From positions 62,001 to 126,000 of the forward strand of contig WIUZ02000002.1 of NCBI GenBank assembly GCA_015956445.1: a stretch of DNA of 64,000 nt, written 5' to 3'. This document shows positions 12,252 through 23,647 of this stretch, one piece after another. This stretch comes from Thelephora terrestris. Its lineage: Eukaryota > Basidiomycota > Agaricomycetes > Thelephorales > Thelephoraceae. The notes below the pieces were generated by a model. That model worked only from the letters and a program-made list of their open reading frames with translations, did no database searches and was not told where the DNA came from. The stretch's first letter is position 1. Every line of letters starts with the position of its first letter. A program made the translations under genes and the position numbers.

Positions 12252-14485
12252 ATGCCCCCCTCAAAATCTTGCATCCCTTGCCGGTAATTTATCTCAACTT
12301 TACTCAGTAGCCATTCTCACTCACCTCTCTGAGCAGTGCCAGAAAAGTGGTCTGTCCCACTCGCAGGTGTATCTCCAGACCTGCGTTCGCTGATTTCCGC
12401 CCAGAAATGTGATACCGCGTCGCCAATCTGTGGTCCCTGTCGCAGGTCGAGAGCAAATCTGGAGTGCTTCTATGACCCAAATTCCCTTGGCTCGCATCCC
12501 TTGCCTTTGCGACGGGGCGAAGCGTGCCTCCCGTGTCGGTATGTCATCCCGTCCCGTGTTATATGAGCCCCATATATCGACCCTATTCCTCCAGCCGGAA
12601 GAAAAAGGTGAACACCCTGTTCATCACTAGCACCGCGCCTCCTATTTATGCAGCGTTCCTCGACAGCGATGCGATAGCACCCGACCTACATGTTCCACTT
12701 GCGCACGCTCCAGGATACATGCTGACTGTATCTATGAAGATGCGCCTGTTGACCCGCCACCCGCTGATTCTATCACTCCTGCGGACAATGAGAGCGAGAC
12801 ACTGGATACACCTTCCGAGGTCAGCGACCTAGGTCATACCGGAGAACTTAGCTCGCCCGCAACAGGCAATGCAACATTTCCCCCTCTCACCCCGCCGACG
12901 CCCCTGAAAAACTTCCGACCGTTATTGCTAACTGATCACGAGGATCCACTGCTCTATGCTCTCTCTGACATATCTCTGGAAGACTTGAATATGAGCTTGT
13001 GGGTCCCCACGTTCAATCATAGAAAACGCTCTAAACCATCCCCAGCCGTCTTTTGTTCTTTACTCACCGAACACAGTTTGGCCTCTACTTTCCCCAATCC
13101 AAACAACAAGCCATCATCATTGGAAACACCTCAGGCACTGTTGTTCACCCCTTCTTCATACATTTTGCCCAGTTAGCAGGTTGTCACTTCTATCAAGAAC
13201 GCAGGGGAGAATTCTTTCTCTTACACCTCGAAGCCATGTATCTGGACATGGTATGGGACTCGTTCAGAGATATGACCAAGGAAGACGATTCATTTGATGC
13301 AGCTCAAGCGTATCAGCTGATGGCTCTGGCGTACCTCTATTCCCAGGACTCGGACCGTGGTCGGAGGTTCTTCCAAAAATCCATCGCTTTATTTAGAATG
13401 CACTGGATCGATTTCTCGATCTCTCCTCCGCCAGACTTGACGGAATCTCTTTGGGAAAGGATAGCCTTCCTGGGCGAAGCAATCTGGACTGAAATCGATT
13501 GTGCCTTTATGTTTGGCATCGAACAAGAGTTTACATCGGACTTGGAGTTTGGACTCTGCAATGAACTTCCGGTACGTTCCCGGTTATCTCGGCGTTTCAA
13601 ATCTCTGACCTGGTTTTTCCCAAGACTGCCTACCCCCGGGTGTTTGAGAGGTGAGCGACCAGCGATCGCGTCTTATCTCTAGTACTCAACTCGTTACAGC
13701 TGTATATTGTGGTTGAAGCCCAAGACAATGATGCTCGCAAGAGATGTCAAGACGTTACTCGGGTCTCCCATAGTCTCTGGTCTGCCATGTCTCCCCCTCT
13801 CATCCTCCAACCCTGATTTCTTCTGCAGGTGATCGCGCTGCTAGGCTTCTTTCTTGTCAAACGCTGCTGTCCTCCTTGCAAGCTCACCTCCTCAGCTTAA
13901 ATTCTGGGCTCGAACAGCGTGTGCTAGTTAACGAAGACCGCGAGGCTCCCGCGTCCGTGCGACTGTGCATCATAATATCCTTGATCAAACAAGCGGAGCT
14001 GTACAACGACATATGCCGTAGTTCGCTCCCCTCGACCCCGGAAAGGGTTCAATATCGCTCGAGTTGTCGGGAGTGTTTGTCGGAAGCGGCGACCGTCACA
14101 GCCGAGTTATCGCCCGATGATTATTATTACCTTGACCCTTACCTCGGGGTAGGTTTCCGTTCCGCACCACCATTCAGAATCTATTGACATAGGGCTCGGC
14201 GTCAAGGTTTGCTGTAGTCGTGCAATCAACCTACTGAGTGAGGATTTGCCCGACGGGTTTCCACCCAGCTTGGACCCTCATACGTCCGTGGCCCTGTCAA
14301 CGCAGAGGAGTCCACCATTTACGGCGGAACTACTAGACGCCCAATTGAGTGCACTCCGCCTGGCAAGGGAGTCTGTGGCCATGAGCGTCTGTCTGATACC
14401 TGGTGGAAAGTCTTTGTGCGGCCAATTGGCAGAGTACAGACGAGCGAGTGGCTTCCATGACCTTGGGCGATTCACAGAGGTGTGA
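12252..14485 (+). CDS. Fungal transcription factor with two tandem Zn2Cys6 clusters
   Basis: The first tiny exon, 12252-12283, encodes MPPSKSCIPC. Splicing to the next exons gives CIPCRARKVVCPTRRK and then KCDTASPICGPCRRSRANLEC, a complete GAL4-type cluster. About 20 residues later a second cluster appears: CLPCRRKKKRCDSTRPTC then STCARSRIHADC, a textbook CX2CX6CX6CX2CX8C. A linker rich in Ser, Thr and Pro leads to a fungal_trans-like middle region (HPFFIHFAQLAGCHFYQERR, QAYQLMALAYLYSQ, RRFFQKSIALFRM). It ends GFHDLGRFTEV at 14485. At least eight introns are implied. Several splice choices around 12540-12700 are inferred from restoring the cysteines. The target genes are unknown; the nearest candidate is the convergent MFS exporter. 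Confidence 0.8.
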
Positions 14486-14586
14486 TTAAAGGGAGGTACG
14501 AGTCTATTGATAACTTAGGAGGGTAGAATGCATAACGCATGCTTAAGACTATGTGTATTTGTGACGAAGGACAGAAAGGAATGTAA

Positions 14587-16768
14587 TTAAATGGTTGGTG
14601 GGGTGGAGGAAGGGCTATCCGTCTTTCCTACCTCAAAGTCCCTGCTCTTCAGGGTAGCGGGTGAGCTGGGCTGGGAATCTTGAACCTCGTCCTCGTTGTC
14701 GCGTTGACCAACGATTCCAACTCCACGGAGGAAGAAACAAAGGATAGCCGCTGATAGGCCACAGAGGAATAAGAGGGTGTCAGAAAAAATTAGAGAGAGA
14801 AAACGGACCGGCGATGCCAAATCCAAAACCTCCCCACTCGGCTGCCCGATAGGCGAGAAGTTGTGCTCGAGGCGGCGCAAACGAATCAAAGCCATCTCCA
14901 GCCGTTACACCCAGTTTTGCTGACTCCATCCTCCGGACGTGGTCGAAAACCAAGGTGGTTATTGCGAGGCCGAAAGAGGTTCCCAACTGGACGTTGTATA
15001 ACGTAAGCGAATGGAATCGTAGGTGTCCTGATAGCTCACTTGGGTCATGGTCTGGAAAAGTGCGCCGGCTACGGATTGTTCGTGGGGCAAGGCCACCTTC
15101 GCGATGAACAGAGTACCTGCTGAAAAAACGAAGTCGGCTCCGAAGACGGAAAGGATGGCACTGGGTAATCCGTAAGCCCAGTAAGTCTCTGAAGGCTTAA
15201 CCACGGCAAAGAAAACGTTTGCGGAGGCAGTGAGACTGGTGCCAAGCACTGCAGGAAAGTAACAATCAGTGAGGGGCAGTTGAGGAGGAAAGCACAATGG
15301 GATATTACACATCAGGTACACCACGTCCACCCTGCCAACCACGAGTGCGACGATGAGGTTACTGATGATTATCGATTAATCGACGGGATACTGGAGTTAG
15401 ATAATGAGACGCACCATACGACACCAGTGACGAACATCGGTAAGAGCCTGAGCATCGTCTGCACGGGGCTGAGTTGGAGATAATCCTGGTAGAAGAGCTG
15501 AACCCAAAATTGTAGGACATGAAAGAACACCAGTTGAGGAAGGTGATCAGTTGCATCACCGCGAATCTGCCGTTAGCACGGGTCCAGAGAGAAAGACGCA
15601 TTATAGGCGGTGGGAACTTTCGACTGGTCGGGATATTTACATCGTCAAGGCGCTTCTCGAGGTAGTGTTGCCAGAAGATGAAAGCGACGATGGAAAGAAC
15701 GCCGAGGATAAGGAGGGCAATGATATCTTTTGGCGCTTATGAGTTCTGGGCATGATGCCGAGGTGATGTAGTAAATAACGTACAGGAAGTACCCCAGCCG
15801 CGAGGAGCGATGCTTCCGTCGCTGAGAACGAAAATGATCAAGGTGAGACCTGTGGTGACAAGAAAGGCGCCGATGTAGTCCACTCTTTTATCGGTTTCCG
15901 GTGACGGTTGGTCGGGGTCCATGGAGAATGCGCCTCCGATCATACATAGGGCATTAAGGCCAGTTGAAAGGAAGAAGACAGAGCGCCATGTGGGGCTTGC
16001 AGAGGGGGGGGCTTAGAACAAGACACGCGGGTGTTGAAAAGAAGCAACTGACTCGGAAAGCTGGGTGAGAATAGCACCAAGAGTGTTTCCCACAGCGGCG
16101 CCAAGAGGAGCACCAGCGGCAAAAGTAGCAAATGCAACGGACCTCATCTTGGAGGGAGGGAATGCGTGGGCCAGTATGCCGAGCTAAGGTTGGGAAGGTT
16201 GTTCATCATACAAACTGTGGCATGATGGCGAGGACGCACACAAGCTGGAATGGTTGCAGCTGCACCACAACCTTGAATCCCTCTCAGGACATTGATTGTT
16301 ATTTCGTCTGGCGGTGAGAGAATAAGAGGTAGAAAGGGGAGAGGTGGAAAGAGATACCTTTAGCAAAACCACATCCGAGAGAGAAGACGCCTTGGACTAT
16401 GGACCCAAGCATGAAGGCCTTCTTTCTACCATACAGATCTGCGAGACGACCAAAGAAGAGGAGGAGACAGCCAGAGCTGAGGGCAAAGCCCGAGACGAGC
16501 CATTGGAGCTGGTCGGGTGAGATTCGAAGGTCGCGACCGACAGAGGGAAGAGCAATAGCCGTAGAGGTGTTAGTTGCGCTCTGTATGTTCGCTTCCGTGA
16601 GATAACTGATTGGGCGGAGGCTAATGGAGATAGACGAACGTTTACGATCATTGCGCCTGTGCATGATGCAATGAGCGTCACAGAACGAAGGAGAGAGCGC
16701 CTGGGCTGCTGGGAGTGGACAGAGGCAGCACTGTCGTCGGTGACCTTCTCCACTGTAACCTGGGCCAT
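14587..16768 (-). CDS. MFS transporter, DHA2-like drug:H+ antiporter
   Basis: The start at 16768 gives MAQVTVEKVTDDSAAS, a cytosolic leader, then the first membrane helix around TLIASCTGAMIVN. Next comes ALPSVGRDLRISPDQLQWLVSGFAL and the MFS loop motif GRLADLYGRKKAF between helices 2 and 3. Later exons encode GILAHAFPPSKMRSVAFATF, a helix pair around SVFFLSTGLNALCMIGGAF, RVDYIGAFLVTTGLTLIIF and KDIIALLILGVLSIVAFIFW. The C-terminal helices are AAEWGGFGFGIA and LSAAILCFFLRG, ending in a serine-rich tail. This order matches 14-helix DHA2 exporters of the plasma membrane or vacuole. The substrate cannot be read from the sequence. It is convergent with the double zinc-cluster factor. Confidence 0.85.
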
Positions 16769-17287
16769 GATAGTTGGGGGGGTATAAGATGTGGAGGATG
16801 GGGAAAGGGGATCCGTTCTGGGTTCTTAAACCGTCGAATTGTTCTCAGGTCTTCGGCTTCTCAGTGTTTGTATATACTTGTTTCGCCCCGTTCGCGGATA
16901 TCCGAGGAGACCGGCGCGGGCATCCATCACCGTGCAAGCTCTCGTATGCTCCTCACCGGAGGCGCAATTGACCGAAATCGTTGGCAGTGTACTAGCGAAT
17001 GTACCCCGGGAAGTAAACTCAGTCCACTGCCGATGCTGCCATGGGTGAGCACAAACAAGACCAAACACATGCACTAAAAAGGATATCTTTTCCCATCCCT
17101 CTATGTTCCGTGTGGCAGCGATCGTTCGAGGCACGACCAACGGCGACGACCTACCCTTCGACCGACGACTACCGCCCGCCCGCCCGACCTCGCCTTGAAG
17201 ACTTCGTTTGTCACCGTCAAAGTCAGCGACATCGTCTCCTTTCTCTCACACTTTCAACTTTCCCCCTCCTCTTTCACCACCTTTCCA
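16769..17287. promoter_or_regulatory. Divergent intergenic region between the MFS and Mub1-like genes
   Basis: This 519-base gap between two divergent starts must hold both promoters. Pyrimidine-rich stretches occur just upstream of 17288, as is common before fungal starts. I see no repeat, RNA gene or convincing TATA box. Confidence 0.4.
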
Positions 17288-20095
17288 ATGCGCGAGTCAA
17301 ACTTCGCCTTCCCTGCCCAGAACAGGGCCTCGGTCTGCATATCCTCTCAACTGTACGACAGGCGAGGTATGTTTCCTTTTAATCTCTCATACTTTTGACC
17401 CGTATCAGCTCACTGATTCCCCTCCATCGACCAGCACTCGACACTAATTCGCCCCTGCCACTCTTCAACTCTCTCACACATCTCGCTTATTTGACTTCCA
17501 CCTCTCCAAGAATACGAGAAATCATGACCATGGACGGTGGCCTTGAGCGTCTCGTTCATATCCTTCACGATTACTGCATTTCTCCCACCCCTCCAGAGAA
17601 TCCTGCTTTCATCTACGGTCTATCCCCTCCCAATTCCCATCCTCCCAAACCATCACCTTGCCTCAATCCAAAATCTTTTGACAAACAGGCTGCCTACCGT
17701 TTCTCTCTAGCTTTCCAATGCGTCGTCAACATTGGCGTTAGGGGCAGCGAACCCATCCGGAGTCGTGTTGTTCAAGCCGGTACCTTGGATGTTGTCGGCT
17801 GCATTCTCGAGGCCTGGCTTGCAAGCAAAGGTTTCGCTATCGGTCCCAGTTCCAGCGCGAGTGGCATGCCTCGCGAGACCCGAGAGCAAAGACTCGCAAG
17901 ACGTCAAGCTCAGGCCGAACAACGGCAGAGGGATCAGGCTGCTCAGCTATCTCGTGCCCTCCAACGTCAGATCGTCAACGATGACTTCTCTCGCTACGAC
18001 CGTCCCACTCATGCTGTAATCGACACTTACGTCGCCCAAGTAAGCCCCCATCCTGTTCCACAAATCATCTACCAATCGTTACTCATCACCATACTTATCA
18101 AGGACGAGCCCATGACTGATGCTACTCATGATCCACCATCATCTGCTACCTCTATCGGCTCTACCACCTCCGCAGAAACCTCTTTCGGCGGCACACCCGT
18201 TCGTTCAGTCACCCCCGTCGGAACGGTCACCGTCTCCGCCCGCGAACGCAGCGGAACAATAATCGCCCGACCCCACTGGGATTCTACACTCGCCCCGCCC
18301 ACTCGCAGAGCCGGAGCCTCGGGATCCACCTCCACCGATAACTCGCGGCCGGAAACCGAGACTGAGGATGACGGAGACGTCGACATGGATCGGGATCGTG
18401 CAGATACCTCCCCCGAACGCACAGGAATTCCACAGACTTCCCCACACACAAGGCGTGCAGTCGGCATCGTTACGGATTCTCCTCCCACCACAGCCACTGG
18501 TGTATCCATCGAAGTCAACGCCGACGCCCACATCATTATCAATAACGGTCCCACTCATGGCCTCAATGAAGTCGGGGTAGAGGATGGCATTGTTTCCCTT
18601 GAACCTAACGATGATTTCGCCATGGGTGCCCCTCCTGGTGCCCCGGGCGCTATTGAGGGTCCTGCGCCCACGACAACACCGACCGATCTGGAGACCAGAC
18701 CAAGACCGGGTCAACCGGACATCACTCCCAGGGCTGGCACAACTGACTTGCCAGCGATGATACCGGTCACGACTGTCCCTCGGGGCACTTTGGATCTCCC
18801 TAGACACTTGAACACCGCCCAAGTGCCCGCGAGGTTCCGTACCCCCAGGACTACGCATGGACAAGCCGTACAACACGAGCGCCATCCCGAAGGCCCTTAC
18901 CGGGACGAGGATGTCCTTCTCAGTCTCCAACTCTTGGCTTACCTCAGTAAATACCCACACGTCCGTCAGCATTTCTACAAGACCCGACCCTCGTTCCACC
19001 CAGCGACCCAGATGTTGGCGAACAAAGCTGGCACCTCCATTACCGTGAATACTACAGTCACATCACCTTCGAGTACCAAGGAATCCAATCCCTTATTCAA
19101 AGCGTTTGCGTCCGCCACTGGTAGGGGAAAAGAGAAGGAAAAGGCCGCGGCAAGCGTCGGTCCTGTACAAGGATCCACGATGAGGGAAACAAACGTGTTT
19201 TCTCTCGTCGAAAGATTCACGTTCCGGCCTAGCTCTTCAGAGAGCGAGCTCCCAAACCCTCCGCCGACCTTACCCGCGGAGATCCAGTACTGGGCTGGAG
19301 TTATAATGAGGAATGCCTGCCGCAAGGATGAAAGTCGCGGAGGAATTAGACAATGTGCAAACAGTAAGCATCCTAGGCCCATCCTCTGATCAATTTCTCT
19401 AATTTCACTGTTCAGTGCTCTGTGGTCGTTGGGAAACTTTCCCACGTGAGTTTGCTAAATGCAGACGTTGTCGCAAAGCCAAGTACTGTGGAAAGGATTG
19501 TCAAAGTACCGCTTGGAGTGAAGGGCACAGGTTTTGGTGCAGCGCCAAGGACCCTGACGACGATGGAGACCATCACCATCACCACGGAGAGCGTAGGAAT
19601 GCTGCTGGGACGATCGGGGATGGTCGGGCACCTGCGATGACGACAACGACCTCTGGTGGCACGATCACGGGCAGGGCAGAGCGACGGACAGTCAGGGACA
19701 GGCAGGGAACGGTCGTCGGCGCAGTTACGAATGGAGATACTGTACAAGGGACTGGACCTTTTCGAAACAACGTCGGAATGGACGTGAACACCACACTTGC
19801 CGCCCTAAATTCACGATCGCCAACTCAAAACGGACAATCCGAATATCTACGCTTGCTCAACAACCCACGCCCACAACTCGGCGGCGAGTCCTCAACAGCC
19901 TCCACGAGTAGTCGCAGACGAGCAGAGACTCTTGCCGCTCCACAGCTTTCGCAAATAATGACAACGGTTCCCGGCACTGCGGATTCAACTGTCCAACAAC
20001 GACCTGATGGACAACCGGGGTCGCGTCCTGGGGCTGGACCGTCCAGACGGGGTCATTCGCCTGCGCCCTCCCCGGACGGTGACATTTTTGGATGA
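17288..20095 (+). CDS. Mub1/SamB-like MYND zinc-finger protein
   Basis: Mub1 partners the E3 ligase Ubr2 in yeast to degrade Rpn4, and SamB affects polarity and septation in Aspergillus. The N-terminus MRESNFAFPAQNRASVCISS and YDRRALDTNSPLPLFNSLTHLAYL is the conserved armadillo-like start of this family. The second exon starts at 17435; introns at 17367-17434, 18040-18102 and 19364-19415 are clear. A long low-complexity Ser/Thr/Pro region lies in the middle (about 18100-18850). Near the C-terminus the MYND finger is complete: MLCGRW, AKCRRCRKAKYCGKDCQ, then TAWSEGHRFWC. A further 170 disordered residues end at 20095. An in-frame ATG at 17195 exists, but homology favours 17288. Confidence 0.87.
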
Positions 20096-20459
20096 TTGTT
20101 GATTTTGGGCTGACATCGATACATCGAGGCCTCTTCCATGTACCCTGTGGCTCATACCACCCACGTTTATGATTAATTTTTCTTTCTCATCCAGTCATGA
20201 TATTCCTGCATTTCTAGGCCGTCGCATCACAGTCTTTTCATTTCTCTTTCTCCTCAACGATGTTCCGACCGTCACCCGCGGTACAGTAATATCTAGGTGC
20301 ATAATGTTTTCCAGTTTCGCAAATCAAGTCACGTGTTTCGGTTAGGATCCTCCGAAGTGTGATGCGTGCTTTAGTTTTAGCGTTTGCCAGCGTACCTCCA
20401 CCTCACTTCCCCCTACGTCCTCACCCTAAAAACTAATCTTATATTTCCCTTTCACTCTA
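20096..20459. other. Intergenic: terminator of Mub1-like gene and promoter of Hsp10
   Basis: This 364-base gap lies between two genes on the same strand. A pyrimidine-rich stretch precedes the Hsp10 start. Nothing else is recognisable. Confidence 0.35.
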
Positions 20460-20950
20460 ATGGTTCTGACACTCGTCTCCTCGCTGCGCGTACCCCATCG
20501 ACTGACCCCAACCTGCAGGCTGCTCAGGCAACTTTCAAAAGCATCAAGGCCGTCGTGCCGCTCCTCGACCGCGTCTTGGTTCAGAGGTTCAAGCCTGACA
20601 CGGTAAGACATTCCACTACGACGCGTATGGAGGGTGTTGACCGTTTTCGACGTTAGAAAACTGCTGCCGGCATCTTCCTTCCCCAATCGTCGACAGCTAC
20701 GCCCTTGCCCGAGGCTACTGTGATTGCTGTCGGTCCCGGTGCGCCAAACAAGGACGGGAAGATCGTTCCTACAACGGTTAAAGCGGGAGACAGGGTTCTC
20801 CTCCCAGGATGGGGTGGGAACTCGATCAAACTCGGCGAAGAGGTGAGTGTTCAGGATCAGTAAACACCGACTAGCCAGGCACTAACTTTTACGCTAAAGG
20901 AATACTTCCTCTTCCGGGACTCTGAAATTTTGGCCAAGATCAAGGAGTAG
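20460..20950 (+). CDS. HSP10: Mitochondrial 10 kDa chaperonin (Hsp10/GroES)
   Basis: Hsp10 caps Hsp60 in the mitochondrial matrix. The coding exons show SIKAVVPLLDRVLVQRFKPDT, KTAAGIFLPQSS, PEATVIAVGPGAPNKDGK, VKAGDRVLLPGWGGNSIKLGEE and EYFLFRDSEILAKIKE. Exon ends are 20602, 20657-20842 and 20900-20950. The start is the weak point: no ATG lies in frame directly before the first conserved exon. I infer a first exon of just ATG at 20460-20462, followed by a GT donor and an intron ending at 20518 (107 residues) or at 20527 (104 residues). Both lengths fit the family. The mobile loop and dome residues are intact. Confidence 0.9.
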
Positions 20951-21305
20951 GGCACTAGTACACTCGTCTAATTTACATGAGAATCGTGCACCACCACTCA
21001 GTCTACAAGTATAGCGAACCTAAACCGTAATGATATATACGTCCGTGGTTAGGGTACACGCAAGTTATGGGATACAATCTCGGTTCTAAGAGACAAAGCA
21101 AGGTTCTTGACCCAGCGGTCAATTTAAGGGCAAGTCAAAGAACAGATGTAAGGTAGAGAACAATTGGAATCGTAAATGGAGGAAAAGTAGAAAAGAAATA
21201 CTATACATGGCGAGGCTGGATATAACGACGAACTAGAGAAAAAGGGGTGGTAGGTTTAGGAAGGGTAACGTGGAAACATAGACACAAGGAACAAACTTTT
21301 TCCTG
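20951..21305. other. Convergent intergenic region, no feature seen
   Basis: This 355-base gap lies between the ends of Hsp10 and the C2H2/Zn2Cys6 factor. It is purine-rich on the + strand and presumably holds both polyadenylation regions. Nothing coding is visible. Confidence 0.35.
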
Positions 21306-23502
21306 TTACGTCAAACTCATCCTTCGGTGACGGTCTTGGGTGGTAGATGCACCTCGCGAGGGATACGCATCATTAGTGGATTGACCTTTATCAGCAGCGC
21401 TGTTATTGGACTCGGCATAATCTTCGCTGCCGTTTGGCATGGAGAGTAAGGTGCGCTTGCTGTACACCGGCTCCAGCGTGGTGGAAGGCAGTCGTTTGAA
21501 TGACGGGCGCGAACCACCGTCGCCTCCATCAGATTCGGAGGAAGTGGATGAGGCGCGCATCTGTGCGGCAGAGGAAGAGGGGCGGCGTTGGACCATGGGT
21601 GGAACAGAGGAGATTGGAGGCAACGATGGGTGGACGATGGAATCTTCAGCCCTCTCCCGGTAAAAGGTGTCTGAGGTGGTGCCGTGACGTTTTCTGGGAA
21701 GGTTCAGATTGAAGTTTGTCTTTCTAGCCAAAACGGCCCGTTCGTAGCTCTGAAGGTCGTCTAGACCCATGTGAGAATGGAGGTGGCTCCTATGGTTGTG
21801 GGCGACGGCAGGGTGGATACTGTTTCGAGGATCGTTGGGAGGGTAGCAATGATGACCGATGGGCCCGACATCCGAAGAAACGGGAGGGGTCTTGACGCTA
21901 GGAAGACTGGCCACGCGACTGAGCTTCTTTCCCGAGGGTTTTGGGGCTTCGAGCTGCCCGTGGACGTTATTCGGGGTAGGAGTGGCGAGCGGGAAAGAGT
22001 TGCTCGAGTTTGGCCCAGTCAACGGTGTGCGGATATACTGCTTCCAGAATTCGCGGAGGTCACGGATCTCGGCTTCTCTCGGGGTCATTCCAGCGGCAGA
22101 GATTCCCCCTGAAGTGGAAGAGAGTTGATCAGGTACATTGATCTTTCCGAGGTTCATGAGGACATCTTCGCCGACGATGCTCTCTCCGTTGTGGTCGGAG
22201 AAGAATGGAGTACCGTCCGAGGTGATGCCAGCGACGACGTTGGGGTCGTCGAGGCTCATGAGACCAAAGGCAGAGGAGAAACGCTCCTGATTGACCGATT
22301 TGCGGTTGTCCCCATGGGTAGATGGGTTGTCGGATAAGCCTTGGGGGATGGTGGGAGAATCGTAAAATGAATGATCGGAAGAGTGACCGAGCTCCGAGGT
22401 AGTGACGGAAGCAGAATCACTATCGTCTATGGAGTCGTGACGGTTGTACCGAAAGTCATAGAGGTCCGAAGAGTTTGGAAAGTTTTGTGGGATGGGGAGG
22501 GGATAGCCGTGCTGAGAGTGGGGCCGGTTGTCGTTATTAACGTGATAAGAAAAGCCGTTGTGATCGAGGCGATCCTGCCTTGGGTTAGAGGCGCCCCAGG
22601 TGGCAGTGGAGAGGGAGAAGCGGGTATGATCGTGGGAGGGGTTGGATGTAGGGACGGAATCGGTATCTGGGTTGTAACGGACAGCTTGTGCGTTGGTAGT
22701 GATTGGTGACTGTTGATTGTTGATTACGCCAGTACGGTAGAGGAGCTCAGCTTGTGCCCGATAACGAGCGGAATAGTCTGAATCGGAGGAATGAGGGTCG
22801 GAGGAGGGGTAGAGAGAGTCCGCGGAAAAGGAGAAGCCGGACTGGGGAGGGATGGCAGAGGAGGTGTGATGATAAATCTGAGCACCGCTGAGAGCTGGGA
22901 GGGTGATGGAGGGATTGTTTGGATTGTTGAGGAGATACTCCTCGGTAGGAAGGATATTGTTGAGGGAGAAGGTCGGATTGTTGTTCACCTGCCTATCGCT
23001 AGGGAGAGTAGGAGCGGGATGACCGGGTCCAATTGGGGCAGTCTGACGGTGGAACTTGATAAAAGTGCACCGACACTTGCGAGAGATGCATTTGGCTGTA
23101 ATATAGGTGGATTAGCAGAGTGTTCGAGGAATGGAAGAAAAGGACTGACAGCAAGGGTTTGAACCGTCGCAAGGAAGGTTAGTGATAACACACTGGTCGC
23201 AAGCCTGCTTTGAGGTGGTAGCACGGGTTGCAGAGGTGGAACCTTTGCGTCTATTGTTTGAAGCACTGGATGGCTTCTCTGCGGAGTGACACTTGTTCAC
23301 GTGCCTAGAGAGCAGATCACTCCTGGCAAACTGGTCTCCGCAGTGCTGACACTTGTAAGGTCTATCACCGGTGTCTGTGGTGAATTTAGAAAGCTGGAGA
23401 GAAGGAAAGTGGAAGAAACGGACGAGATCTCATGTGGCGTGCGACATGTTGAGGACGGGTGAAAGTAGCGCTGCAGACGGGGCATTTGTGGTCACCAGCC
23501 AT
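21306..23502 (-). CDS. Transcription factor with C2H2 fingers plus a Zn2Cys6 cluster
   Basis: The start at 23502 gives MAGDHKCPVCSATFTRPQHV, then ARHMRSHTGD across an intron, so the first C2H2 finger is complete. The second finger is YKCQHCGDQFARSDLLSRHV followed by NKCH. After a basic linker comes a GAL4-type cluster, ACDQCVITNLPCDGSNPC, spliced to SKCISRKCRC. The remaining 560-odd residues are one exon, disordered, with repeated Asn/Ser/His-rich blocks and a conserved-looking patch MTPREAEIRDLREFWKQYIRTPLT that is probably a short helical motif. The double architecture occurs in fungal regulators of development and metabolism. Targets are unknown; uricase ends 146 bases upstream on the same strand. 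Confidence 0.88.
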
Positions 23503-23647
23503 TTGGAAGGGAGAGAGAGAAAGAGGCGATGGTCGTCGGTTAGCTCGACTGATTTCACTTGTTCTTCTCTGTCCCTCAACGACGTTGTGGTGGAGCTGCC
23601 AGGTGTTTGGCTTTGTTGATATGACATCATTCCAATTACAATACATT

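Noticed and set aside
12336-14485. Zinc-cluster factor and MFS exporter as a biosynthetic cluster
   Set aside because: No backbone or tailoring enzyme is nearby; the neighbours are APC10, PITH, Mub1-like and Hsp10 genes.
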